Assembly: GCA_001770725.1 (NCBI GenBank)
Contig: MERU01000001.1
Coordinates: forward strand, 186,001-250,000
DNA from: Burkholderiales bacterium RIFCSPHIGHO2_01_FULL_63_240
GTDB taxonomy: Bacteria > Pseudomonadota > Gammaproteobacteria > Burkholderiales > Burkholderiaceae_C
Reading direction: 5' to 3'
DNA: 64,000 nucleotides
In this document: positions 17,086 to 24,931 of the stretch, one piece after another
Layout of the letters: the number at the start of each line of letters is the position of its first letter
Numbering within the stretch: the stretch's first letter is position 1
Notes under the pieces: generated by a model
Told to the model about the DNA's origin: nothing
Database searches by the model: none
What the model saw: only the letters and a program-made list of their open reading frames with translations
Made by a program: the position numbers and the translations under genes

Positions 17086-18053
17086 AGCGCACACACGGCA
17101 GTGGCCGCCCCGCGCGCAGCAAAGACAAAGCCCCCAACACCGAAGGCGCCGAAAGCGGCCTGGTCGTGGCCACCCACGGCCGCCACGTCGTCGTCGAGAA
17201 CCCCGATGGCGAGCGCCTGATCTGCCACCCACGTGGCAAAAAGAGCGAAGCCGTGGTCGGCGACCGAGTGCGCTGGCAGCACATCGAGGGCGGCGACGAA
17301 GGCGTCATCGTCGCGGTCGACGAGCGCCGCAACCTGCTGTGGCGCCAGGACGAATGGCGCAGCAAGTCCTTCGCAGCCAACCTCGACCAGCTGCTGATGT
17401 GGATCGCGGTGGAGCCTGTCTTCAGCGAGATGCAGCTCACGCGCGCCCTGATCGCCGCGCGCTCGGCCGACATCCCCGTGACCATCGTGCTCAACAAGGT
17501 GGACCTGCCCGGCGCCGACACCGCCCGCCAGCGCCTGGCCCCCTACCGCGCCATGGGCTACAACGTGGTCGAACTCTCGCTCAAAGACAAAGGCCAGGGC
17601 GAAGGCGATGCCGCCCGCGAGCAGGTGCTGCCGATGTTGCAAGGCAAGGCCTCGCTGGTGCTGGGCCCTTCCGGCGCGGGCAAGAGCACGCTCATCAACA
17701 CCCTGCTGCCCGACGCCCGCGCCGAGGTCGGCGAGATCTCGCAGGCGCTCAATTCGGGCCGCCACACCACCACCTCCAGCCTCTGGTACTGGCTCGACGA
17801 CAGCCGCACCAGCGCCGTCATCGACTCGCCGGGCTTTCAGGAATTCGGACTGCACCACATTCAGCCGACCGAGCTCGTGCGCCTCATGCCCGACCTGTCC
17901 GCCCACTTCGCCGACTGCCGCTTCCACAACTGCACGCACCGGCAAGAGCCCGGCTGCGCGGTGCGCGCGGCGGTCGAGCGCGGCGAGGTCAGCCCCATCC
18001 GGCTGAGCCTGTACACCGACCTCTTCGAAGAACTGAGCCAGCCCCGCTGGTGA
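17082..18053 (+). CDS. rsgA: Small ribosomal subunit biogenesis GTPase RsgA
   Basis: A 323-residue circularly permuted GTPase for 30S maturation. An N-terminal OB domain (residues 20-95) is followed by NKVD (G4) before GPSGAGKST (G1) and DSPGF (G3), the permuted order of this family. A C-terminal zinc motif is seen as CRFHNCTHRQEPGC. It is coupled to phhB by an ATGA-type overlap. Confidence 0.95.
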   Translation: MKRTHGSGRPARSKDKAPNTEGAESGLVVATHGRHVVVENPDGERLICHPRGKKSEAVVGDRVRWQHIEGGDEGVIVAVDERRNLLWRQDEWRSKSFAANLDQLLMWIAVEPVFSEMQLTRALIAARSADIPVTIVLNKVDLPGADTARQRLAPYRAMGYNVVELSLKDKGQGEGDAAREQVLPMLQGKASLVLGPSGAGKSTLINTLLPDARAEVGEISQALNSGRHTTTSSLWYWLDDSRTSAVIDSPGFQEFGLHHIQPTELVRLMPDLSAHFADCRFHNCTHRQEPGCAVRAAVERGEVSPIRLSLYTDLFEELSQPRW

Positions 18054-18060
18054 CCGACGC

Positions 18061-18324
18061 ATGACCGACCGCCTCTCAGCCCTGCCCGCCACGCTCGACG
18101 CCTTCCGCCTGGGGCAACTGCCGCTCACCGAGCTGACCCGCACCTGGCGCGAAGCCGCACAAGGCCACGAGCCTGCCCTGCCGCAGCGCTACCACGACGT
18201 GCTCGAACGCGTGCTCAGCCAACTCGAGAGCGCAGCCCTGTTCACCGAAGAAAGTTGCTCGTTCAGCCAGGGCGACATGGTCGATGCCCTGGCCGACTGG
18301 CTGGCGCGCGCCCGCGCGCTCTGA
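18061..18324 (+). CDS. Small hypothetical protein after rsgA
   Basis: An 87-residue, mainly helical acidic protein without signal peptide or membrane segment. It starts 7 bases after rsgA and has the same codon use, so it is probably a real last gene of the operon. The family is not recognised. The sequence contains HDVLERVLSQLESAALF and ends DWLARARAL; nothing catalytic is evident. Confidence 0.65.
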   Translation: MTDRLSALPATLDAFRLGQLPLTELTRTWREAAQGHEPALPQRYHDVLERVLSQLESAALFTEESCSFSQGDMVDALADWLARARAL

Positions 18325-18339
18325 GCTCGACGCCGGGCC

Positions 18340-19332
18340 TCAGCCCACCAGGTTGGCCAGCGACAACAGCGCCAGCAGCAGCATCCAAAGCACCACCGAG
18401 CGCCAGATCAGGCCCACCACGCTGCGCAGGTGCGCGAGCATGGGAGGAGAGCCCTGGGTGCTGCCCTCGGCTTCGATGACGTCGGGTGAGTCGCCCTGGG
18501 ACATGGTGCGGCTGACATCGGGCGAGCCCGACACCGGGGCCACCTGACCGCCCAGGCGCACCCCGAGCGCCCCCGAGGCCGACGACAGGATCGCCCCCTC
18601 ATTGCGGCGCACCCACAGCGAAGCATGGCGGCGCCAGGCGTCGATCGCGTCCTCGAAGTTGCCCACCACCGCGAAACCGAAAGCGGTCATCCGGGCCGGC
18701 ACGTGGTCCAGCCAGGTGAACAGGGTCTGCGAGAGGTTCATCAGCCGGTCGTGCGTGGGCGTGCCCGTCACGCGGCTGCGGTAGGACCAGTAACGGCTGG
18801 CGAATTCGGAGAGTCGGTAGAGCACCGCACCAGCCGGCCCCAGGCCGACGGTCGACAGCGCCACGAACCAGAAGAACACGCCGAAGACATGGCGGTGCGC
18901 GGCCAGCAGGGAGTACTCCAGCACGTGTCGCAGGATCTCGGTGCGAGGCAGCTCGCTGGCGTCGAGGTTCTGCCAGTGGGCCAGCAACTCGCGAGCGCGG
19001 TCTTCGCGGCCGGCTTCCAGCGCATCGCGGATGTCGGTGAAGTGGTGGCTGAACTGGCGAAAGCCCAGCGTGAAGTACAGCACCGCCACATCGAAGATCA
19101 GCGACAGCACCGTGCTGTAGCGATCGATGAAGTAGTAGCTCACCGCCACCAGCGAAGCGGGCGCCAGCACCGTGATGGCCCACACCACGCGCGCGTGCAC
19201 GTCCGCACCCGCATCGAAATTGCGGCCAGCCCAACGCACCCAGGCCGCCAGCGCGTGGTGGATGGGGTTGAGGTTGGACAGGGGTTTGAGCTGCTCCGCC
19301 AGCAGGGCGAAGAGCACGGCGAAAAAGCTCAT
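18340..19332 (-). CDS. CobD/CbiB-like membrane protein
   Basis: A 330-residue membrane protein resembling CobD/CbiB (adenosylcobinamide-phosphate synthase). Hydrophobic segments occur near residues 1-15, 48-65, 75-95, 145-165 and 308-328. The conserved-looking motif VGNFEDAIDAWR recalls the GNPExAIEGW of CbiB. No other cobalamin gene is near, and in this order it commonly sits beside the CoA-pyrophosphatase gene, as it does here (66 bases upstream). A role outside cobalamin synthesis is possible. Confidence 0.72.
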   Translation of the reverse strand: MSFFAVLFALLAEQLKPLSNLNPIHHALAAWVRWAGRNFDAGADVHARVVWAITVLAPASLVAVSYYFIDRYSTVLSLIFDVAVLYFTLGFRQFSHHFTDIRDALEAGREDRARELLAHWQNLDASELPRTEILRHVLEYSLLAAHRHVFGVFFWFVALSTVGLGPAGAVLYRLSEFASRYWSYRSRVTGTPTHDRLMNLSQTLFTWLDHVPARMTAFGFAVVGNFEDAIDAWRRHASLWVRRNEGAILSSASGALGVRLGGQVAPVSGSPDVSRTMSQGDSPDVIEAEGSTQGSPPMLAHLRSVVGLIWRSVVLWMLLLALLSLANLVG

Positions 19333-19398
19333 GCGCCGATCATAGCGGCGGTGCCGCTGCCAAGCCCGCCGAATTGCCCGCGAGGGGGCCCGCCTGGC

Positions 19399-20088
19399 TC
19401 AGGCCGACAGGAAGCGGTATAAATTTCGCAACATCGCCGCCGTCGCACCCCAGATGAAGTATTCCTTGTCAGGCCGCGGCGACCAGGGCATCGCGAAGAA
19501 ATCGAGCTGGGTGCCCGACATGTCGAAGGCCCGCCTCTGGTGGTGGCGCGGGTCCATCAGGAAATCCAGCGGCACCTCGAAGGCCTCGGCCACCTCGCCC
19601 GGATCGGGCCGCATGATCAGCCCCTCGTGCTCATCGGCTTGTGGCGTGATCAGGCCCACCACGGGCGTGACGATGAAGCCGGTGCCGGTCGTGTAGGTGG
19701 GCAAGCTGCCCAGCACCTCGATGCGAGCGGGGTCCAGGCCCACCTCTTCCTGCGCCTCTCGCAGGGCCGCAGCCACCGGCCCCAGGTCCGAGGGCTCCAT
19801 GCGGCCGCCTGGAAAGCTGATCTGCCCGGCGTGCTTTTTCAGGTGGGCGGTGCGCTGGGTCAGCAGCACCGAGGCGCGGTCGCGCATGACCAGGGGCACC
19901 AGCACCGCCGCCTGAACGGGGTCGGGCGCCCGATACCACTTCTCGACCTCGATGTCCGGCTGCCAGATCGGCGGCGACGCAAAGCGCGCGCTCAAGGCCT
20001 GCCGTGAGAAACGATCAGGCGAGACGGGCGGCAGGTGAAGGTCGTGCCCCAGCAATTCGGCGGCACGCGGGTCGATGATCAGGGACAT
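19399..20088 (-). CDS. CoA pyrophosphatase (Nudix hydrolase)
   Basis: A 229-residue Nudix hydrolase of the CoA-pyrophosphatase (NudL/YeaB) type. The Nudix box is visible as GGRMEPSD...REAQEEVGL near residues 105-127, preceded by LTQRTAHLKKHAGQISFPGG, the characteristic UPF0035 motif of this subfamily. It cleaves CoA and its esters to 4'-phosphopantetheine and 3',5'-ADP. The start at 20088 follows directly on the T-run of the rplS-operon terminator, so either read-through or a promoter within the terminator region drives it. Confidence 0.9.
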   Translation of the reverse strand: MSLIIDPRAAELLGHDLHLPPVSPDRFSRQALSARFASPPIWQPDIEVEKWYRAPDPVQAAVLVPLVMRDRASVLLTQRTAHLKKHAGQISFPGGRMEPSDLGPVAAALREAQEEVGLDPARIEVLGSLPTYTTGTGFIVTPVVGLITPQADEHEGLIMRPDPGEVAEAFEVPLDFLMDPRHHQRRAFDMSGTQLDFFAMPWSPRPDKEYFIWGATAAMLRNLYRFLSA

Positions 20089-20095
20089 GCGCCAA

Positions 20096-20131
20096 TGATA
20101 AAAGCCGCCGTCGCGGAAGCGAGGGCGGCTT
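20096..20131 (-). terminator. Rho-independent terminator of the rpsP-rimM-trmD-rplS operon
   Basis: An 8-bp perfect stem AAGCCGCC (20102-20109) with GGCGGCTT (20124-20131), loop 14 bases. Read on the minus strand it is followed by TTTTATCATT. It lies 106 bases after the rplS stop and 13 bases before the next start. Confidence 0.75.
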
Positions 20132-20174
20132 GGGCAGTGTTGACTGCGGAAAGGCCAGCTTTTGCCTGCGGCGA

Positions 20175-20248
20175 AAGCTCGCTTGCCATGCTTTGCATGG
20201 CACCGCTCAGCCTGCGGCCGAGCGGCTTCGCTTCGCTCAGGCGAGCTT
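20175..20248. repeat. Nested palindromic element overlapping the rplS 3' end
   Basis: Several inverted repeats are nested: AAGCTCGC (20175-20182) with GCGAGCTT (20241-20248); GCCATGC (20185-20191) with GCATGGC (20195-20201) over a 3-base loop; and CCGCTC (20204-20209) with GAGCGG (20220-20225). The outer arm lies inside the last codons of rplS. This may be an mRNA 3'-end stabilising structure or a REP-like element. Confidence 0.5.
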
Positions 20249-20593
20249 TTCCTTGATGCGTGCCGACTTGCCGGAACGCTCGCGCAGGTAGTACAGCTTG
20301 GCGCGACGGACGTCACCGCGGCGCTTGACTTCGATCGAAGCGATCAGCGGGCTGTACAGCTGGAACGTGCGCTCCACGCCTTCGCCGCTGGAGATCTTGC
20401 GGACGATGAAGCTGGAGTTCAGGCCACGGTTGCGCTTGGCAATGACCACGCCTTCGTAGGCCTGGACACGCTTGCGGGTGCCTTCCACCACGTTGACGGA
20501 CACGATCACGGTGTCGCCAGGGGCGAAAGAGGGAATGGTCTTGTTCAGACGAGCGATTTCTTCTTGCTCGAGCTGCTGGATGATGTTGGACAT
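20237..20593 (-). CDS. rplS: 50S ribosomal protein L19
   Basis: A 118-residue L19 at the 30S-50S interface. Family stretches such as [29 protein letters not shown] and [20 protein letters not shown] are seen. GGAG stands 9 bases before the ATG at 20593; a TTG one codon earlier is a less likely start. It is the last gene of the ribosome-maturation operon but may also have its own promoter at 20704. Confidence 0.97.
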   Translation of the reverse strand: MSNIIQQLEQEEIARLNKTIPSFAPGDTVIVSVNVVEGTRKRVQAYEGVVIAKRNRGLNSSFIVRKISSGEGVERTFQLYSPLIASIEVKRRGDVRRAKLYYLRERSGKSARIKEKLA

Positions 20594-20703
20594 CAAAGGC
20601 TCCTTGATGATCGTGCCCGCGCGTTGAGAAATTGGCGCCAGCGCCTGCCTCGAAAACCCAAGGCGGCCCCAGCAAAGCCGGGCAGAGGATCGGAAAACCG
20701 CAG

Positions 20704-20709
20704 ATTATA
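20704..20709 (-). promoter_or_regulatory. -10 element before rplS, in a repeated promoter module
   Basis: On the minus strand TATAAT (20709-20704) is followed by CTGCGGTTTTCCG. The same TATAAT-NN-GCGGTTTTCCG module occurs before rpsP (22626) and, with GATAAT, before the PurM-like gene (23612). It overlaps the trmD stop codon. No convincing -35 was found at 16-18 bases. Confidence 0.5.
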
Positions 20710-21481
20710 GCGTCAATCCGCGAAGAAAGTCTTCGTCTTTTTTCGACAGCTCGCCACGGGCCCTCGCCGCCTCGATCAGGTCGGGCCGGCGGCGCGCGGT
20801 CAGGGCCAGTTGCTGCTCGCGACGCCAGCGCGCGATCTGCGCATGGTGGCCCGACATGAGCACTGGCGGCACCGCCTGGTCTGCGGCGCCCTGCACGCCC
20901 GGCAACACCTCCGGCCGGCTGTAATGCGGGCAGTCCAGCAGGCCGTCCGAGAAGCTGTCCTGCTCGTGCGAAGCCGCGTCGTGCAGCACGCCGGGTTGCA
21001 GGCGCGCCACCGCATCGATCAGCGTCAGCGCGGGCAGCTCGCCCCCCGAGAGCACGTAATCGCCCAGGCTGAGCTCTTCGTCGACATGGGAGTCGATGAA
21101 CCGCTGGTCCACGCCCTCGTAGCGGCCGCACACCAGCACGGCGCCCGGGCTGGCGGCCAATTGCTGCACGCGCTTTTGCGTCAGGCGCGGACCGGCGGGG
21201 CTGAACCAGATCACCGGCAGGCGCCCAGCGCCTTGTTCGGCCTGCTGCATGCGGATGGCGCCCAGGCAGCGCTCCAGGGGCTCGACCAGCATCACCATGC
21301 CCGGCCCGCCACCAAAGGGCCGGTCGTCCACGCGGCGGTAGACGCCCTCGGCGTGATCGCGCAGTTGCCACAGGCGCAGGTCGACCTGGCCCGATTCGAA
21401 AGCGCGGCGCGCCACCCCGGCCTGCTGGAAGGGTGCGAACAACTCGGGAAACAGGGTGATGACGTCGAAGCGAACGGCCAT
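20705..21481 (-). CDS. trmD: tRNA (guanine(37)-N1)-methyltransferase TrmD
   Basis: A 258-residue SPOUT-class methyltransferase that makes m1G37. The N-terminus RFDVITLFPELF, the GGGPGMVM loop near residue 60, and the knot region CGRYEGVDQRFID and LSLGDYVLSGGE are all present. It lies 36 bases downstream of rimM in the conserved rpsP-rimM-trmD-rplS order. Confidence 0.97.
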   Translation of the reverse strand: MAVRFDVITLFPELFAPFQQAGVARRAFESGQVDLRLWQLRDHAEGVYRRVDDRPFGGGPGMVMLVEPLERCLGAIRMQQAEQGAGRLPVIWFSPAGPRLTQKRVQQLAASPGAVLVCGRYEGVDQRFIDSHVDEELSLGDYVLSGGELPALTLIDAVARLQPGVLHDAASHEQDSFSDGLLDCPHYSRPEVLPGVQGAADQAVPPVLMSGHHAQIARWRREQQLALTARRRPDLIEAARARGELSKKDEDFLRGLTL

Positions 21482-21517
21482 GGTCAGCCTCCCCGGCGGT
21501 GCGCCGGCATCGGTGGC

Positions 21518-22168
21518 TCAGTAGTCGAGGCCCCAGTCGGCCACGATGAGCTTGTCGGCCAGGCTGACGCTCAGGATGTAGGCCGACACGAAGGGGATCA
21601 GGCGCTCGGCGGGCTTGCCGTCGGCGTCGGCGTATTCGCAACGCAGCACGCTTTGCGGGCCGGTGTCGAGCAAGTCGGCCACGCGCCCCAGGGCTTCGCC
21701 TTGCGGGTTGCGCACGTCCAGGCCAATCAGGTCGACCCAGTAGAACTCGCCTTCGTCGGGCGTCGGGAAAGCCGAGCGCGACACGAACACGCGCGCGCCC
21801 TTGAGCGCTTCGGCGGCGTTGCGATCGACCAGGTCATCGGCGGTGACCACGACCACATCGCCCTGCTCGCGGGCCGACTTGACCTGCAGGAAGCGGGGGC
21901 GGGCCAGCTTGGGCACGCCAGCGGTGGTCATGCCCGCAGCAGGCGAGGCCGCACCAGGACGAGAAACAGCGCCCGCGCTGGCTTCAGCGGGGCGCAGGAA
22001 CCATTTCTTCGTGCAGAAGAGGGCCTGGGGGTCGGAAGAAAAAGGCTGCACCTTGATGCCGCCCTTGACGCCCCAGGCGTCGACGACGCGCCCCACCTCC
22101 ACCGCGTCTTCGGGCCAGACGACACCGTCGTCCAGCACCGGCGATGTGCTCGGGGCGCGAACCGTCAT
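21518..22168 (-). CDS. rimM: Ribosome maturation factor RimM
   Basis: A 216-residue RimM, which binds S19 and assists 16S 3'-domain assembly. VGRVVDAWGVKGGIKVQPFS at the start of the N-terminal domain and GEFYWVDLIGLDV at the PRC-barrel are seen. It is longer than average because of an Ala/Gly/Pro-rich insertion around residues 60-85 (AEASAGAVSRPGAASPAAGM), common in this order. It starts 6 bases after the rpsP stop. Confidence 0.95.
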   Translation of the reverse strand: MTVRAPSTSPVLDDGVVWPEDAVEVGRVVDAWGVKGGIKVQPFSSDPQALFCTKKWFLRPAEASAGAVSRPGAASPAAGMTTAGVPKLARPRFLQVKSAREQGDVVVVTADDLVDRNAAEALKGARVFVSRSAFPTPDEGEFYWVDLIGLDVRNPQGEALGRVADLLDTGPQSVLRCEYADADGKPAERLIPFVSAYILSVSLADKLIVADWGLDY

Positions 22169-22174
22169 GCCCGA

Positions 22175-22432
22175 TCAGGCAGCGGGCTGGGCCTTGCCGG
22201 CTTCGCGCAGCAGGCGGGTCACGGCGGCGGAGGGCTGAGCGCCGCTTTCCACCCAGTGGTTCACGCGGTCGAGCGACAGGCGCAGGGTTTCGGCCTTGCC
22301 GGAAGCCACGGGGTTGTAAAAGCCCACGCGCTCCAGGAAGCGACCGTCACGACGGTTCTTCTGTTCGGCAACGACGATGTTGTAGAAAGGGCGCTTCTTG
22401 GAGCCGCCACGTGCAAGTCGAATCACGACCAT
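22175..22432 (-). CDS. rpsP: 30S ribosomal protein S16
   Basis: An 85-residue S16. The conserved start [20 protein letters not shown] and the motif [14 protein letters not shown] are present. First gene of the operon, with GAAGGACA before the ATG. The leader from the promoter at 22621 is about 180 bases long, long enough for feedback control by a ribosomal protein, though no specific structure is identified. Confidence 0.97.
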   Translation of the reverse strand: MVVIRLARGGSKKRPFYNIVVAEQKNRRDGRFLERVGFYNPVASGKAETLRLSLDRVNHWVESGAQPSAAVTRLLREAGKAQPAA

Positions 22433-22620
22433 GATGTGTCCTTCAGATCAGTTGGCGGCCACCTCGCCCGGGAGACACTCGGGGATCGGTGGCCAGAGCA
22501 GGCACCGCTGCGTTCCATGAACGCAACCTGCCGGCGGATGGATTTCTCCGGGGCCGATTAGATACGCGCAGACCGGCCACTTTCAACGCGGCCAGCCCAG
22601 CTCGGGCCGGAAAACCGCGA

Positions 22621-22650
22621 ATTATAGTCTGAGGAGACGGGAATGCGCAA
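22621..22650 (-). promoter_or_regulatory. Promoter of the rpsP operon
   Basis: Minus-strand TTGCGC (22650-22645) and TATAAT (22626-22621) with an 18-base spacer, followed by TCGCGGTTTTCCG. The perfect -10 and position about 190 bases before rpsP support it. Same module as at 20704 and 23612. Confidence 0.65.
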
Positions 22651-22701
22651 AACCTGCCCTCCCTGCACCCGATCAGCCCCCTCAGAGCCCCCCAGAGCCC
22701 C

Positions 22702-23172
22702 ATGGCGACCACCACCCCGACCCGCACGCCCCGCTCCAAGACCCTGGCCACCTGGCTGGCCCTGCTTGGCGGCCCCCTCGGCCTGCACCGCTTCTACCTG
22801 CACGGCCTGGGCGACCTGCCAGGCTGGCTGCTGCCGGTGCCCACCGCCATCGGGCTGTGGGGGCTCAACCGGGTCGCGGAATTCGGCCAGGACGACCACC
22901 TGGCCTGGGTGCTGATCCCGGTGCTGGGCTTCACCGTGGCGGCCACGATGCTGCAGGCCATCCTCTACGGGCTGACGCCCGACGAGCGCTGGAACGCCCG
23001 CCACAACCCCGGCATCCCGGCCGAGCAGGCGCCCCAGGCCGGCTGGCCGGTGGTCATCGGCATCGCGCTGGCGCTGCTGGTCGGCGCGGGCGTGCTGATG
23101 GCCACCATTGCCTTTTCCGGACAGCGCTATTTCGAATACCAGATCGAAGAGGCGCGCAAGCTCAGCCAGTGA
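22702..23172 (+). CDS. TM2-domain-like membrane protein
   Basis: A 156-residue protein with three hydrophobic stretches. The N-terminal part KTLATWLALLGGPLGLHRFYLHGLGD matches the TM2 domain signature (G-x-H-R-F-Y), and a last membrane helix lies near residues 112-137. The function of TM2 proteins in bacteria is not defined. It is divergent from the rpsP operon and convergent with a small membrane gene. Confidence 0.75.
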   Translation: MATTTPTRTPRSKTLATWLALLGGPLGLHRFYLHGLGDLPGWLLPVPTAIGLWGLNRVAEFGQDDHLAWVLIPVLGFTVAATMLQAILYGLTPDERWNARHNPGIPAEQAPQAGWPVVIGIALALLVGAGVLMATIAFSGQRYFEYQIEEARKLSQ

Positions 23173-23184
23173 GCCCCGGCCCCT

Positions 23185-23547
23185 TCAGGCCCGGAACATG
23201 AAGTAGGCGGCGCCCACGAGGCACAGCGCCGCCCAGATGTAGTCCAGCTTGAAGGGCTGCCCCATGTAGAACACGGCAAAGGGCACGAACACGCTCAACG
23301 TGATCACCTCCTGCATGATCTTGAGCTGGGCCACGCTGAAGTGCTGGGCGCCGATGCGGTTGGCCGGCACCTGAAGCAGGTACTCGAACAGGGCGATGCC
23401 CCAGCTCACCAGCGCCGCCACCACCCAGGGCTTGTGCGACATGTTCTTGAGGTGCCCGTACCAGGCGAAGGTCATGAAGACGTTCGACAGGGTCAGCAGA
23501 CCGATGGTCTGCAGGGGGATGGGCAGCGAAGAGAAAAATCCGGTCAT
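23185..23547 (-). CDS. DMT-superfamily small membrane protein (DUF486)
   Basis: A 120-residue protein with four predicted membrane helices. TLSNVFMTFAWYGHLK is typical of the DUF486 family of the drug/metabolite transporter superfamily, and the C-terminus LVGAAYFMFRA is also characteristic. The ATG at 23547 gives the family length. The transported substrate is unknown. Confidence 0.8.
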   Translation of the reverse strand: MTGFFSSLPIPLQTIGLLTLSNVFMTFAWYGHLKNMSHKPWVVAALVSWGIALFEYLLQVPANRIGAQHFSVAQLKIMQEVITLSVFVPFAVFYMGQPFKLDYIWAALCLVGAAYFMFRA

Positions 23548-23611
23548 CGGGCACTCCAGGATGAGGGCCCGATTGTCGCCAAGGTGTCGCCACGGCGAGC
23601 GCCGCCTGCGG

Positions 23612-23634
23612 GATAATTGCGGGTTTTCCGCTCC
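23612..23634 (+). promoter_or_regulatory. Promoter module before the PurM-like gene
   Basis: GATAAT (23612-23617) followed by TGCGGGTTTTCCG, close to the TATAAT-NN-GCGGTTTTCCG module seen at 20704 and 22621 on the other strand. It is 34 bases before the PurM-like start. No clear -35 is visible. Confidence 0.45.
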
Positions 23635-23650
23635 ACGACGACGCCCGCCC

Positions 23651-24778
23651 ATGACCGCCGCCACGCCCCCGAACCACCAAGCCCCCCTCACCTACGACCA
23701 GGCCGGCGTCAACTACGACCTGATCGACCCGCTGAAGGTGGCCGCGCAGCGTGCCGCCGCCGCCACGGGCAGCCACCTGGCCAGCCATGGTTTCAGCGAG
23801 GTGCTGGCCTCGCGCGGCGAGTCGGCCTACGTGGTCGATGTGGGCCCGATGTACCTGGCCTCCATCGTCGAGTGCCTGGGCACCAAGACGCTGGTGGCCG
23901 ACGACATGGCCAAGCTCACGGGCAAAAGCTACTACGACGGCATCGCGCAGGACACCATCGCCATGGCGGTCAACGACCTGATCACCGTGGGCGCCACGCC
24001 CCTGGTGGTGCAGGCTTACTGGGCTGCTGGCGGCTCCGACTGGTTCGGCGACAAGGTGCGCGCCAACGCCCTGGTGGCCGGCTGGAAGAAGGCCTGCGAG
24101 GTCTGCAACGTGGCCTGGGGTGGCGGCGAGACCCCGGCGCTGGCCGGCATCGTGGCCGACGGCCGCGTCGACCTGGCGGCTTCGTGCACCGGCATCATCA
24201 GCCCCAAGGAACGCCTGTCGGTGGGCGACAAGCTGGGCGCCGGCGACGCCATCGTCTTCCTGGCTTCCAGCGGCATCCACGCCAACGGCCTGTCGCTGGC
24301 GCGCAAGCTGGCCGAGCGCCTGCCCCAGGGCTACCTGACCGACATCGGCAACGGCCAGAGCTACGGCGAGGCCCTGCTGGCGCCCACCACGCTGTACTCG
24401 CCCGTGACCGAGGCCCTGGCCAAGGAAGGCATCATCCCCAACTACTGCGCCAACGTCACCGGCCACGGCTGGCGCAAGCTGCTGCGCCATCCCAAGCAGC
24501 TGACCTACCGCATCACCACCGTGCCGCCCAAGACCCCGGTGCTGGCCTTCATGCAGAAGGAATGCGGACTGGACGACCACGAGGCCTACGGCACGCTGAA
24601 CATGGGCGCCGGCTTCGCGCTGTACGTCTCGGCCGAGCACGCCGAGCGCGTGGTGGCGGTGTCGAAGTCCCTGGGCATCGACGCCTGGGTGGCCGGCCGA
24701 GTGGAAGACGGCCCCAAGCAGGTCGTCATCGAACCGCTGGGCGTGACCTACGGCGCAGAGGAGCTGCAACTGCGCTGA
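23651..24778 (+). CDS. PurM-like AIR-synthase-related protein
   Basis: A 375-residue protein of the PurM/AIR synthase fold. It keeps LTYDQAGVNYD near the start, AMAVNDLITVGATPLV, GGGETPALAGI, SSGIHANGLSLARKL and a C-terminal LNMGAGFALYV, which align in order with phosphoribosylformylglycinamidine cyclo-ligase. It lacks the canonical SGTDGVGTK loop of PurM: the corresponding region reads VDVGPMYLASIVECLGTKT. The usual HITGGG is replaced by NVTGHG. It is therefore either a divergent PurM or an AIR-synthase-related paralogue of unknown substrate. The start ATG at 23651 is the first Met matching family length. Confidence 0.75.
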   Translation: MTAATPPNHQAPLTYDQAGVNYDLIDPLKVAAQRAAAATGSHLASHGFSEVLASRGESAYVVDVGPMYLASIVECLGTKTLVADDMAKLTGKSYYDGIAQDTIAMAVNDLITVGATPLVVQAYWAAGGSDWFGDKVRANALVAGWKKACEVCNVAWGGGETPALAGIVADGRVDLAASCTGIISPKERLSVGDKLGAGDAIVFLASSGIHANGLSLARKLAERLPQGYLTDIGNGQSYGEALLAPTTLYSPVTEALAKEGIIPNYCANVTGHGWRKLLRHPKQLTYRITTVPPKTPVLAFMQKECGLDDHEAYGTLNMGAGFALYVSAEHAERVVAVSKSLGIDAWVAGRVEDGPKQVVIEPLGVTYGAEELQLR

Positions 24779-24783
24779 AACCG

Positions 24784-24803
24784 ACCGAGGGTGATCCCTC
24801 GGT
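24784..24803 (+). terminator. Terminator-like hairpin after the PurM-like gene
   Basis: Perfect 8-bp stem ACCGAGGG (24784-24791) with CCCTCGGT (24796-24803) and a TGAT loop, 6 bases after the stop. There is no immediate T-run, so termination strength is uncertain. Confidence 0.55.
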
Positions 24804-24808
24804 TCGCA

Positions 24809-24835
24809 TTCAGTTTGCCCCTGAACGTCCGATAA
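24809..24835 (+). promoter_or_regulatory. Sigma-28 (FliA) promoter of the chemoreceptor gene
   Basis: TTCAGTTT (24809-24816), 11 bases, then TCCGATAA (24828-24835). Against the consensus TAAAGTTT-N11-GCCGATAA it matches 6 of 8 and 7 of 8 with exact spacing. It is 96 bases before the chemoreceptor start. Confidence 0.7.
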
Positions 24836-24931
24836 GGCGCTCATCCGTGATGGATTTCACCGGCTTTGCCATGCGCGAAAAGGTGAGCATCCGTAACGGA
24901 GGGCGCCTTTCGCATTTCCTGGGCAAACCAC

